A stretch of DNA of 64,000 bases, taken from NCBI GenBank assembly GCA_017163975.1, contig JAFFSR010000347.1, positions 2,654,001 through 2,718,000 of the forward strand, given 5' to 3'. The notes below the pieces were generated by a model. That model saw nothing but the letters and a program-made list of their open reading frames with translations. It was not told the DNA's origin and ran no database searches. The DNA is from Anastatus disparis. Its lineage: Eukaryota > Arthropoda > Insecta > Hymenoptera > Eupelmidae. The position numbers and the translations under genes were made by a program. Of the stretch, positions 18,991-29,745 are shown one piece after another. Position 1 is the stretch's first letter. Every line of letters starts with the position of its first letter.

Positions 18991-20460
18991 TTAATCCATA
19001 TAAAGCACGTTCGATTTTGCATACTTTGCTTCTTCTTCGGGTATTTCCATGTATATTTCATTATCTATTTTGCCATTTAGAAAAGCTGTTTTTACATCCA
19101 GCTGTCTTACTTCCAGATCAAACTTGTTTATTATAACTAGCACGGCTCTAATTAAAGGCAATCGCGAAACTGGTGCGTAAGTTTCATTCAATTCATATGA
19201 ATTTTTATCTTTGAAACCTCTTATAACCAGTCGAGCTTTATACTTTTTGTCTCCATTTGTTCCAATTTTTCTTTTCAGAACCCACCTTGAATCTATAATA
19301 TTTGGTTTTTCTCCACTAACGTTTGATGGTCTATCAACAATTTTCCAAACCTTGTCCTTTTCCATAGATTGCAGTTCGGACTTAATAGCTTTTTCCCATT
19401 CATAATTATCTTCTGATTTCATGGCTTGTAGGTATGAGTTTGGATCATTCTGTGTTGTGGCTATAAATGTACTAATTTCTTCATTCTCAAGCAAATTTAT
19501 ATCTGATCCAAGTTCATGTTCTTCTTGAGGTTGTAATTTCTCTTTCCTTGGACGTCCTCTTTTCCTTTTCTCTCCCTCCGTTTCAGAGATCAAAATTTCT
19601 TTTTCATTTTCAAACTGTAAAAACCAATTTTCGCGATCTATTTCTTCCATTGAGTTGTTCCAATCTTTTATGCTATTTTTGTTGTATCTATCTCCATATA
19701 CTTGTTTTTCATTGAATCGAGCATCTTTGCTTTCATGGTATTTGCCTTCTTCCGGGTTTATAAAAATATATCCTGTTGGTTTGTATCCTATTGATGCAAC
19801 TCTTTTGCCCAGCTGATCAAACTTATTTCCAACTTTTCTTTGCACTTTCATGTATGCAATGCAGCCAAAACGTTTAAGTTGTTCTAGATGAAGATTAAAG
19901 TTTGGATTTAATTTTTTTAGAGGTGGTATCATATCATTCGAACTGTGGGGAGTCCTGTTGTAGAAGTATACAGCCGCATTCACTGCTAAATCCCACATAT
20001 TTTCAGGTAGATTTGTATCATACATTAGTGCTCTGATTTTCCTTTGAATGGTCTGATTGAATCGCTCAGCAACACCATTATGCTGAGGTGTATCAGGACT
20101 AGCTGTATTTAATTCAGCATCAAACTTATTTAGTACTTCTGTAATGTGTCCTCCTGTAAATTCTGTACCTTGGTCACATCGAAGATAGCAAAATTTTGCA
20201 TCATATCCTAATGAATTTCTAGTAGATGTGATAAAAATTTCCAAACAATATCCAGCTTCAGATTTAGTTTTCATAGGGTATGCCATTGCTGCTCTTGAAA
20301 AATCATCAATAAATACTAAAATAAATTTATATCCTTTGGGGTGTGAAGCAGGTTTTATTGGACCCATTAAGTCGGAATGAACTATTTGTAGAGGTTTTGT
20401 GGCTCTCTGTCTAGTCGAGCTAGAAGGTAATCTATTGAACTTTGATACTACACATGCTTC
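18991..20460 (-). pseudogene. copia pol: integrase core and N-terminal reverse transcriptase
   Basis: An open frame of 458 codons from 20367 plus its in-frame extension to 20460. The integrase catalytic residues are visible: Asp in FIDDFSRAA, Asp in LRCDQGTEF, Glu in [14 protein letters not shown] basic linker ([11 protein letters not shown]) follows, then the reverse transcriptase start: [25 protein letters not shown], and [10 protein letters not shown] with its catalytic Asp. The frame ends at a stop near 18991 where a one-base shift disrupts the region before YVDD. An in-frame TGA near 20461 separates it from the pre-integrase part. Confidence 0.92.
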
Positions 20461-21246
20461 TCATTCTTTAATTGAATCATCGAATACTACTTCTTTTAGT
20501 CCTTTTATATTTGGAAATTTCTTTTGAAATTCTTTTAAGTATTTCAAGGAAGCATGACCTAACCTTACATGCCATAGCATTTTATTATTGACTTTGTAAC
20601 AATCTTCATCTGTATTTTCTGTTTTTACTTTTTCCATCTTGTTTATTTTTCGGTCTTTAAGTGTATCTTGAAAATTCGAGTATCTGAGGTGTTCTTCATT
20701 ATTGAAATTCATTTTCTTTTGTTCATCAATCTTCTTATTAATTTCTTCCTTTTTAGTGTCAAGCTTGTCTTCTTCATCTGTCTTTTTTATTTTATCATCA
20801 TATTCTTTTTGTCTTGTAGCTATATATGCAACAATTTTGCTGACTTTAGATTTGCATGTTTCTTCATCATTATTCGAGCTGCTGGATTCCAATGTTATAA
20901 TCCAAAAGGGTTTTTCATAAATTCCTGAAATTAGTGTTTCTTGTGATTGTGGATCAAAAATATCTATGCATTTATTATCTAAATAAATGCTTAATCCTTC
21001 ATCAACAAATTTCCGAAGTGAAAGTAAGTTCTCCGACAATGTATTGGCATAAATTGCATTATATAAATTCAATAATTTGTTATTAACATGTCCTGAGATC
21101 TGACCAACTCCCTCCGATTATATTGTTGCGTGATCATCCTTATTTGCATATTTAACTTCGGTTTTGATGTTTTCGTTGAGTGTTCTAAAAATTAACCTAC
21201 AATTTGACATGTGCTCCGTAGCACCCGAATCTGCCAGAAATCTAAC
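20461..21246 (-). pseudogene. copia protease and pre-integrase zinc region (two nonsense codons)
   Basis: Just after the TGA at 21247-21249 the same frame reads the aspartic protease signature LADSGATEHM, then a TAA near 21119, then an open 203-codon part ending with MLWHVRLGHASLKYL, the HxxxH half of the integrase zinc finger. The stop at about 20461 falls where the first cysteine of the CxxC half should be (TGA for TGC, followed by EAC). A long lysine/glutamate-rich spacer with DEEDKLDTKKEEINKK lies in between. Confidence 0.85.
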
Positions 21247-21723
21247 TCACTGATTTTCACTACTTTGGCCTATTGTATCGAGCTTATCTTTTGTAAGTAG
21301 ACCTACGCACTCACCATTTTTTAATTTTAATTCTGGTCCACCTTTCATTTTATTACTTCTAGTGATACTTGATTTACCACTTCCTCGTAAGTGACTTCGA
21401 CCTCGATTTTTGTCAAACTTATATCGTTTAGTGTCACCGCGAGTTTGTGCGTAGTCTATTTTTCGCTTTGTAGTGAAACGATTTGTCACCCTTTTTCTAT
21501 CCCTAAAACAATCAAAATTTTCATACCTTCTTTGCTGCTCATTTTCTTTCAAAATCTTTTCCAGCTGTGCATTTGAATACGGACAGTCCGCACGGACATG
21601 ACCCTCATACCGCTTGCAACGGAAACACATTTTTCCTTTTCTTGTACATTGGTCTTTGTAATGACCTTTATTACCGCAGTTTACACATTGGATTCCTGGA
21701 TGTGGCACATAGTATGAGGTCAC
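21247..21723 (-). pseudogene. copia nucleocapsid: two CCHC-type zinc knuckles
   Basis: Shows CVNCGNKGHYKDQC (a full CX2CX4HX4C knuckle) and CFRCKRYEGHVRADC (a second, slightly irregular knuckle), then an arginine/lysine-rich tail. It packages the retrotransposon RNA. Its frame is -1 relative to the preceding Gag frame, overlapping by four bases at 21720-21723. This could be a programmed -1 shift or a mutation; no clear slippery heptamer stands out. It ends at a TGA that separates it from the protease in the same frame. Confidence 0.85.
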
Positions 21724-22493
21724 ACCGCCGGTGCTGTCTTTTGTCCAGCTGCTTTTTCTTCATCTCGAGCTGCATCCTGTTGAAGAATGTAATCTTTTAG
21801 TTGATTTAGAGTTAGCATTTCTCCAGTAGCATTTTTGTTAAATATTTGAAAATCTCTAACTTTTGGGTTATTAGTAACTATAGCTTCAAAGAAAGCATCT
21901 CTGATTTTAATTTCAGACAAATTTGGAGTTTGAGGTAGTTTATTATATAATCGAACTATTTTATCAAATCCATCCCAGAAGACCGAGGCCTTTTCTTTAT
22001 TTGGGTTATACTTGATTTTATGTAACTGTTTCCTCAAGCTGGTTGTAGTAAGTGCTGATTCGGAAGTTTTAAAACGTTTAATTTCTTTTAACATCTCTAC
22101 TGGATCACGAATCTGAGAAACCTTAAAATGATAGGATTTGTCTATTCTATTTATAAGAATATCTCTGATTCTAATTTTATCTTTTTCCAACTTAGCAGAA
22201 TCTACAACACGGTCCAATTCAGCTGAGGAATCAATCACATATAATAAATCGCGAATTGTCAATTCTGAATTCAAGTAATCCATAAAAGAATCAATATCTG
22301 AATCTGGAGTTAATTTATATTCTCTACGTATTGTACTATCTTTATTATTAACTTCAATTTGAATTTTATCAGTTAAGTTTGAATTATTATTTATTAAATT
22401 TATTTTTCCTAATTCTTTTTGGATTACTTGAGTTATATAATTTTTATTTAAAATCCCATCAGTTTCTTCAGTGGAATTTGTATTTTCACTCAA
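21720..22493 (-). CDS. copia Gag, capsid part
   Basis: An open frame of 257 codons lacking its own ATG near the start (the first codon is TTG, with an in-frame TAA about eight codons upstream). The middle, IDSFMDYLNSEL through KSYHFKVSQIRDPVEMLKEI and SALTTTSLRKQLHKIKYNP, has the helical pattern of copia Gag (UBN2-type). The upstream frame 22502-23374 ends immediately before it, so the two may be one protein split by a frameshift. Confidence 0.7.
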   Translation of the reverse strand: MSENTNSTEETDGILNKNYITQVIQKELGKINLINNNSNLTDKIQIEVNNKDSTIRREYKLTPDSDIDSFMDYLNSELTIRDLLYVIDSSAELDRVVDSAKLEKDKIRIRDILINRIDKSYHFKVSQIRDPVEMLKEIKRFKTSESALTTTSLRKQLHKIKYNPNKEKASVFWDGFDKIVRLYNKLPQTPNLSEIKIRDAFFEAIVTNNPKVRDFQIFNKNATGEMLTLNQLKDYILQQDAARDEEKAAGQKTAPAV

Positions 22494-22501
22494 GCTTGTT
22501 A

Positions 22502-23374
22502 CTACCTCAGGTCCTTTTTATCTCCAGCTGATTGATATTCTTCATACTCCTCTTTGACCCATTTATTGACTTTATTTTCGATCCAATTTAACCTATCATC
22601 AATAGAGCATCTGAAATTTGATATGACCAGAGCCGTCTGGTCCATATTCTCATAGGATTCCTCCTTGATATTCCCAATATCTCTCTGCATTTTCTCCAGC
22701 TTTTCCATGATTTCTGTAAACATATTAAAATTATCATACATTTCCGTTTCAGGATCTGTATAAGAGTTTAGATTTAAATTGGATTCACTAAATGAATCTA
22801 CTTTTAGTGCCCTTGTTCTCTTACGGAGTTTATTTAGATTCAAATCCAGTTTGACTTTTTCTGTCATTTTAATAACTGGGGTGGATTTATTACCTTGCAA
22901 CTTAAGATTCAGCTCGTCATTAGAGCTCTGCGAACCTTGTTGCGTCTTGAACTTAGGAACATCCAACTTATCTCGCGGTGCACCTTCATCCTCCTTTACA
23001 TCCAGCTTTTTGGGCCGAGCCTCTTTCAGTTGGCTTGAAGTGGGCTCCGCAGTCAAAGCCACCTCCTTGACCTTTGATTTATCTATTTCTCTCCTTACCG
23101 AGTCCAGCAGCTCTATATTGACATTAGATAAATCTATAGGATATTCAACGCCTGAAGACGTAATTATAAAAATCTCCCCTTCACTATTCACCTCAGGATA
23201 CATCCCTTCTCCAGGATGTCTTTCAGAGATTTGTAGCTCCTGATCTTGCAGAAGCAAAAACAACCTGACGTTCCTCTCGTCCCGAGACTTAGGAACGTCA
23301 AACATTTTCCTATCCTGGTCAGCCGACATTCCACCAACAAGATTTGACAACTTAAGAAAAGATTCAAACTGCAA
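22502..23374 (-). CDS. Extra 5' reading frame of the copia element, probable N-terminal Gag extension
   Basis: An open frame of 290 codons from ATG 23374, between the primer-binding site and the capsid region. It begins MQFESFLKLSNLVGGMSA, contains a basic/polar middle (KLDLNLNKLRKRTRALK) and ends with a coiled-coil-like stretch (MEKLEKMQRDIGNIKEE, then DRLNWIENKVNKWVKEEYEE). Most copia elements have no such separate frame. Its stop lies eight bases before the capsid frame, and one base of shift would fuse them, so I read it as the N-terminal part of a long Gag. A separate accessory protein is the alternative. Confidence 0.55.
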   Translation of the reverse strand: MQFESFLKLSNLVGGMSADQDRKMFDVPKSRDERNVRLFLLLQDQELQISERHPGEGMYPEVNSEGEIFIITSSGVEYPIDLSNVNIELLDSVRREIDKSKVKEVALTAEPTSSQLKEARPKKLDVKEDEGAPRDKLDVPKFKTQQGSQSSNDELNLKLQGNKSTPVIKMTEKVKLDLNLNKLRKRTRALKVDSFSESNLNLNSYTDPETEMYDNFNMFTEIMEKLEKMQRDIGNIKEESYENMDQTALVISNFRCSIDDRLNWIENKVNKWVKEEYEEYQSAGDKKDLR

Positions 23375-23549
23375 AACTCCAACAGCAAAACTTCCAGCTA
23401 AAACACAAGCAATTCAATATGGCTGCTCGCGACGCTCTTGAACTAAAATGTAAAACTCTCCTCTTTCTTCTCCTTCCTTCTTATAGCACCAACACTACAG
23501 CCTTTTTTTTAAAGAAACACAAAAAAGAAAACACGCGCTGTTAAAGCGT

Positions 23550-23564
23550 GCCTGGCCTATAACC
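23550..23564 (-). other. Primer-binding site of the copia element
   Basis: On the minus strand GGTTATAGGCCAGGC follows the 5' LTR directly. It resembles the copia-type site complementary to the anticodon-arm half of initiator tRNA-Met (CCCATAACC in the tRNA), with a few mismatches, rather than a 3'-CCA type site. Confidence 0.6.
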
Positions 23565-23795
23565 TGTTGAGATATATTTATTAAAAGAGAACAATTTTTT
23601 AATAATAAGTATAAAATAACTATATATCGATCTTAGTAGCGGAGCGTGGCTCTATGTGCGAAAGCTAGCTTTCAACTGGCAGCTTTGTGTAATCAAGGCG
23701 ATGACCGCTGTTGAGCCGTAGCGCTGCAACCAACAAAACATAAGCACAGAATGGCGGAGCAACTTCAAAGTGATGCCGCTCGCTTATTCTTGACA
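23565..23795 (-). repeat. 5' LTR of the copia element (right on + strand)
   Basis: 231 bp, same as the left LTR except for three substitutions near its start and end. It carries the element promoter by analogy with other LTRs; a TATA-like motif was not singled out. Confidence 0.95.
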
Positions 23796-24090
23796 ATATA
23801 CTATAATTGTATCCACTATATATTTTATAAAACAATAAACGAAAAAATATAAAGTATACTCACCATCTTCTTCTTTCTTGACCAATATTGCACCTCATCC
23901 TAATAAAGTCGTTTTTTTTAAATTTGCAAAATATTTTATTGTTCAATTAAATTAATATTAATTTTTTCTTGATTAATTTGAATAGTTTAATAAAATTTTA
24001 TTAATAAATTTTATTAATAAATTTTTTTATAAATATTATTGAAAAAGTTTGTCATCTCTAGATTAAATTATATGTATATATATCCACGTG
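23796..24090. other. AT-rich stretch, possible right end of the Polinton
   Basis: Continues the short repeats of 17481-17561, then a less biased segment (ACTCACCATCTTCTTC, about 23860-23905) followed by pure AT-rich DNA. It could hold the right terminus of the Polinton, but no inverted partner was found on the left side. Confidence 0.35.
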
Positions 24091-24195
24091 ACGTCATAAT
24101 GACTCACTCAGCTCCTGATACCAATCAGAGGTCATTCACCTCCGGGGAGGGTTGGGAGTGGGGGTTTGTTGTGACGCTCCATAATGGTACCTATA
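24090..24195. repeat. Copy of the 2758-2940 MITE family
   Basis: Contains GGGGGTTTGTTGTGACGCTC followed by CATAATGGTACC, the complement of the left arm at 2758-2793, and AGGTCATTCACCTCCG matching (reversed) the centre at about 2810-2830. Confidence 0.65.
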
Positions 24196-24199
24196 CTAC

Positions 24200-25320
24200 T
24201 GATACATGATTTATTGAAACCTCGATTTCAAGAATCAAAGAATGACACACGTATTATCTATTAAAGTCCAGTTTTCATCAATTCTTTTTTTTTAAATGTA
24301 TTTTCAAAAATAATTATTTTTGTAAATTTTCTTATCGTTGTTTTATATTTCTTGTGTTTAATTAAAATTCTGTAATAATGACAAAAGTTTAGAATTTAAT
24401 GCGTTGACAATAGTATAAAATATTGAATGCAAAATTGAAAAATTGTTAGTGTCATTTTATTAATTCATTGAAATAATCAAGCATTTTAAACAAACCTTAG
24501 AAAATTAATCCAATTATTCGTGCAATAAAAATTCAAAATAAATACAGAATAATGACACGCTATTTTCCGAATTCATGTAGTATATTGATTATATACATTT
24601 AGTTTGAAATAGAACAGCTTCTCTTTTTTAAACGCTTTTTTTAAAAATGTTTTATGATTGAGGGTCTGGAAACGAAAAGGGTGCATAGGCTATTCAAATA
24701 ACATTGGCTATGCGCCCTTTTCTTTTCCACGCCCTCAATTATTCTATTAGTTTAGATTTTGAATTCTTTACAAACAATACCCAAAAGCCGCGCATAATAG
24801 GTAAAAATTGAATAAATATACATGTTTATAATATGGTATCAGAGTCTTATAGCGCAAAAAGTCGTTATAACATATAGCTGTATTTCTAAGAAATGTAATA
24901 AGTTTTAGAATTTAAAACGATGAATTTGACATTAAAAGTTAGTTTTCAAAAAGTTTATAGCAGAATGTAGATTAATAAAATGTATTGTTAATGAAAATTA
25001 ACTATATTATTAAATAAAACTACTCAAAATAATTTTTATAATGGTTTTTTATTGATATACATAGATTATAAATTAAATAAAAATACTTACGTGCACGCGA
25101 AAAATATAAAAATAGATTTATTGTACGTAAGATTTTGTCTCAAATTAAAAAATATTAGTATAGGGTGAGTGTACGTATGTGTGTATACGTACGTGCGGAC
25201 GTACTTTCGTATTTATACGTATGCCATTGTTTCTTGTATGCAATATAATTGCAGTTTAATTTTTTTTTATTATATCTGATTTATTGAAACGTCGATTTCA
25301 ACAATAAATTGAGTTTTATT
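24200..25320. repeat. Dispersed repeat, single-arm copy of the 0.1-2.7 kb family
   Basis: The same landmarks occur in the same order as in the right arm of the first repeat: TTTATTGAAACCTCGATTTC (24209), GGTATCAGAGTCTTATAGCG (24834), TATACGTACGTGCGGACGTA (about 25184). Diverged but clearly related. No coding capacity seen. Confidence 0.7.
24657..24739. repeat. Long hairpin (~83 bp)
   Basis: ATTGAGGGTCTGGAAACGAA is complemented at the other side by CTTTTCCACGCCCTCAAT, with GGGTGCATAG / CTATGCGCCC inside. A compact MITE-like palindrome within the dispersed repeat. Confidence 0.75.
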
Positions 25321-25329
25321 ACAATTCTT

Positions 25330-26838
25330 AAAATAGATCATAAGTAAAAAATCACAAGCTTTAAAAATAATCTAAAAATTTAATTAAAACTTTTTAATAT
25401 ATCTAAATTTAAATAAATCTTTGTAAGTAATCTACTAATTTTTAGAACTTGAACCGAATGATTTTAAATAAAAGTTATATTTAATTTCAAATAAAATAAA
25501 ACAACTCTAAATAATTTATCTGACGGCTTTTGATATATATAAAATAAAAATACATACGTTCATGCGCCATATTTTTTATTTTTTTTTAATGTATGGCCAT
25601 CCAATCTTCTTGGCGATTTCGGCTTCAAATTTTTTTTTTTATTTGCGATTTTGTCCTGATGAGACATTGTAATAACTATCACATTTAACTTATCATCGGC
25701 GATGCACGATAATTTAACAAATTTTTACAGTTCACTCTTGAATCAATACGAGTATAATAAAAATCAAGTACATACACAAAACTATTTTAGAGTACAAGAT
25801 GACTCCCGTAAAAACACTTCACCAGCGCAAAAATATGAGAACAAATATAATTTGTACATAAGGATAAATTTAGAAAAAAAGTTAAAACAAAAACTTAAAC
25901 AAATTTCAAAAGTTTACTGCAGTACGAAGCGCGTATAAAATGATAATCAAGTTAGTATAAAAAAATTATAAGTCAAGTCCATAAGACCACTCTCACAAAT
26001 TTCATTCCGAGTGAAAAGAAGGGATGAAAATATTATCATGTAATAGGTGTCTATATAATGATTAGATTTGGTAGTCAAGAAGAACGAAGAAGGGAGAAGG
26101 GTTGTCATTGGTTGATAAAAAACCAATTAGCATCGCCAGTATAACAGGCATCGAATGTATAAATGACTTGAAATATCTTGGAAATTTCTGAGCTTAATAT
26201 ATAGCATGCAAATTTCCTGGAGTCTTGAAAAATCGTGAGCGCATAGAAAATTTTCAGAAATGACGTTGGCAATATTTTTTCGTGAATATGAATTAACGAA
26301 AAGAAGTTTAAAAGAAACTGCTAGTTATAATATTAAGAATTATATAGTAGTAAAATAATGTAAAAATATTAGAATTTTTTTTTCATATTAATTAATATAC
26401 ATCAGTTAAATAAGAATTGATTCACTTTAAATATTTTACAAAAAATAAATATATTAATAATTTACTTACCTTCAATACATTTTACTATAAAAATAAAATT
26501 ATATGCACAATAAAATTTCCATTTTAATAATTTACGTTTTTTGCTGCAAGAAATTTAAAAACTCTGGGCTCTCATAGCAACAGTTGACTATGTGTTCATT
26601 ACAAAATTAATATATAATGAATTTTTCTAATACAAATTTTGAAGAATAATTTATTTAAAGAATTTACGTTTTTCAAATTAATTAAACTTATGTTAGGAAA
26701 TGTTAATATTCAAATTAAATCTAGTGCAACTGGCAAACTCTTATGCTTTAAGTATATACATAGAAAGTAAAGAGTACAGTATTCATGAAGAATAATAACT
26801 ATAATCATTCAATATGCATAAACAAATAATCTTGTAAA
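25330..26838. other. AT-rich intergenic or intronic DNA without recognised features
   Basis: A 78-codon frame at 25702-25938 (lysine/asparagine-rich, no motif) is probably chance. No repeats or splice-consistent coding segments were recognised. Confidence 0.5.
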
Positions 26839-29745
26839 TATATATATCGCCCATTCTCTGTGAAATTAGTGGACAAAAAATTTTTTTTCGCTGAAAATTT
26901 GTAAAATGCTTCTTTTTTGTATTCTGGACCACTCAGAATTTTTTTAGATATTTTTAGGGACTAGTTTCAGAGCTACAAAGCTTCAAAATTGGGCTAAAAG
27001 CATATTTTTGACATTTTTGACTATTTTCAGGCTTAAATCACTCGTTTAGGTTGCATTGAAGGAATATATTACTAAGGAACTTTTTTCTTTAATGTATTCT
27101 AGATTTTCAGAAAAAAGTTATTCCAATGTGCTCATGTAGCTATCCGCTGAGCTAAAACTATATAAATCATTGAAATACAAGTTTTGGGTTTTCGAACCAA
27201 GATATCTGGTCAGGGAAGATCATCGGAGTAGGTTAGACATGTACAAATATACCTTAAAAATTTCAGACTGGTGCGGCTTCTTGTTTTTTTTAAAACAATG
27301 CAAATCCAACTAAAAATCATGAAAAATGTGATTTTTAACTACAGTTACTCATTGAAATGTCAACTTGCACTTATCTGTTGCAGATATCCCTTTGTAAGCA
27401 TTCATAGAAATAGTTGTAAACTTAACAAATATTTAAAAATATGGAAAAATATCTTCTGAAAGGTTCAGAGTGGACCAAACCTTTGATATATGCCTATAAC
27501 TTTTTCCTAAGATGTATCAGTTACACGATCAAAAACTAAAAATGCAGTTCTACCTATATGTCAGAACTTTTTGTGTTAATTCATTAGAATCCTCTTGATT
27601 ATTAGGTAATTCAAGTCCAACTGATTTTATCCACTGTAATATTGATTTCAAAATTGCACTATACTGATCTTCAACGAACTGACCGAGAGAGGCTGCAAGC
27701 TTTGGGTCTCAGATCCTGCTGGAACTTTATGATAAGTTTTTGTTTGATATAACTAAAAGAAAGCTATAGCCTCATAGTCTAACGCTGAGTAGTTTCCAAG
27801 TTAGAGCACATCACTTATGATTTTTACATTATTTGTTGGAAAATTTTTGTAAAAAATTTGCCAACAGAATCATCATGTAAAAATCATGCAAGTTATTATA
27901 TAAATCATTGTGTCATGTTTGTAAAGTTATTTAATAATTTGTCTAGAAAGTAAACTGTCAGGTAACTCGACCATTTTATTAAACTTTCTTGTTTAAAAAT
28001 TTTGCATGAAATTGAATCTGTTCTTTTATTAATAAATTATGTTGATTTCAGGTGTAAGAAGAATAGCAAGAAAATAAATTACATTTAAAGACTTTTTAGT
28101 ATCAAAGTGAAGAATTTTTGTTCAAGGGTTTGTTGAAAATTTTAAAAAACATGAAATAAGTCATCTGCTCTAACTTGGAAACTAAAACTTATCATAAAGT
28201 TCCAGCCAGATCTGAGACCCGAAGCTTGTAGCCCCTTCTGGTGAGATACAAAGAGACACGAGTTCAGTTATATATCACTGACAATAAGAAAAATTTAATC
28301 AAATAATAATATACATCAATCTCTATTATATGTTGATTGTAAATATTTATTCGAATTAATTCCAAGTTTCTATACACTGTAACATGGCAGATTGGCCATA
28401 TTACTTATATGTATATTTGTGGCACATATAGACGACAGGAGGAAGCATCTAACTACGGGCAAGACGGAAAGCAGACCACGCGAGTCAAATAGTTAAAAGG
28501 AAAACCCACAATCGTTGGCACACACGTGCGAATCTCTAAAGCACGTATAATGTACACTGATATAGCTAGCGAGAAGCTTGACTCGAGTAGCTGAGCTTGG
28601 GTCCGTTTAGGATCGTTTGTCTCTCTCTCTTGCGGCGCGCGCAGCGTACAGCAAGAAAGATGAAGCTGAGCATAGACCAGAAGAAATGCATTGAATTATT
28701 CCTTCTGTCGCCGGCGTCCGATAAAGAGCGTTTTGACTTGCGATATCGCGTAGTATTAATTTTGTGTGTGCAAATATCGTAAGCTTGAGTGAGCGAGAAT
28801 AGATAAATTCACTATTCTCAAAGTTATTTTATTGTGCTTAAAATTGTTGCGAGTGCACGATTGCTAATTAAAATAATATAATTTCTTTCTGTCTATTACG
28901 ACGTGTGTGCCGGGCGATCGCGTGCGCGTTTTATTGCATATATTCCCTTCGTGCTTTTCTAATTCTTTAGTTTTTGTGTGTTAATTGTTCGTGTCCCTTT
29001 TTGCTTACGTTTTTTATAATATTTGCTTTTCGTCGTGCCGATAGTTATTTATTGGTGCAAGCGGCGTCGCGTACGCTATACCCGGCTGGCGTCCATTTTG
29101 AGCGAGCGTACGATTACTGTAGAAATTTCTTAAATAAAGTTTCTCTTGTTTTGTTACTTAATTAATTATAGCTTATATATTTTTATAAATTTAGTGCAAC
29201 CTCCTGATCCCCAGAGTTGTCACAACACAATTACATTTAATTATTGCTATCATATCATGAGATTTAATGACAAATTGTCTGAAAATGTAAATTATGATAA
29301 TCAATTTTCATAGAATTTTGTTTGTTACTAATATAAAAATAATAAATTACATTTAAAAAATATAACAAGGATTAGAATTAATGATATTCTGAAACTAAAC
29401 TTAATAATATACATCAGTATAGATACTTTAATCTTAACGAATCTCATTGAATGGAATTTAAGTCAGTGTGTGTTATACACTGAATCTATAAAAGAATATT
29501 ATCATTTACCTGTTATATACATCCATATTATAATATTATTCACCTGCGTTGTTATAAAAAGAATGCTCGTTCACCCTGGACTTATACTAATTATTACCTG
29601 TAATTGAAAAAAAAATCATTACAAAGCATCAGTTTTATTATTTAAAGAAATCTTTTTCAATTTGTGAACATGAAATAAAATAAAAACTTATCTGACTCAT
29701 CGTCTTCATAGTCTGATATCCAATACAGAAACTACTTCCATCCAC
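26839..29745. repeat. Left terminal inverted repeat of the ~10-kb transposon
   Basis: Complementary to 34535-36798 apart from the solo LTR at 28378-29224. The arm has its own internal foldback (27690-27830 against 28150-28250, landmarks GTTCCAGC, TCTGAGACCC, CTAACTTGGAAACT). Inner end near 29745 (ATATCCAATACAGAAAC). Confidence 0.8.
28378..29224 (+). repeat. Solo LTR (847 bp), Gypsy-like
   Basis: Begins TGTAACATGGCAG and ends CAGAGTTGTCACA (TG...CA), flanked by ACAC at 28374-28377 and 29225-29228. The opposite inverted repeat reads straight through the site (CTATACACAAT on the reverse of about 35040), which proves that the segment is an insertion and that ACAC was duplicated. A 4-bp duplication fits Gypsy-type integrases. 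AATAAA at about 29134 would be the polyadenylation signal. It is richer in G+C than the host arm. No internal retroviral genes are present, so it arose by LTR-LTR recombination. Confidence 0.88.

Larger units (their letters stand above)
17562..23795 (-). mobile_element. Ty1/copia LTR retrotransposon, 6.23 kb
   Basis: Two 231-bp direct LTRs bound it (17562-17792 and 23565-23795), each TG...CA. ATATA at 17557-17561 is repeated at 23796-23800 as the target duplication. Reading on the minus strand the order is LTR, primer site, Gag, zinc knuckle, protease, integrase, reverse transcriptase, RNase H, polypurine tract, LTR; integrase before reverse transcriptase is the copia order. The coding region holds several stops and frameshifts, so the copy is dead although its LTRs differ at only three positions. 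Confidence 0.95.

Noticed and set aside
7600..23900. Terminal inverted repeats of the Polinton
   Set aside because: I looked for matches between the regions outside the first and last genes but found none; the ends are either lost or hidden by the repeats and copia insertion.
28597..29165. Short frames of 61-63 codons
   Set aside because: They lie within the solo LTR and have no motif.
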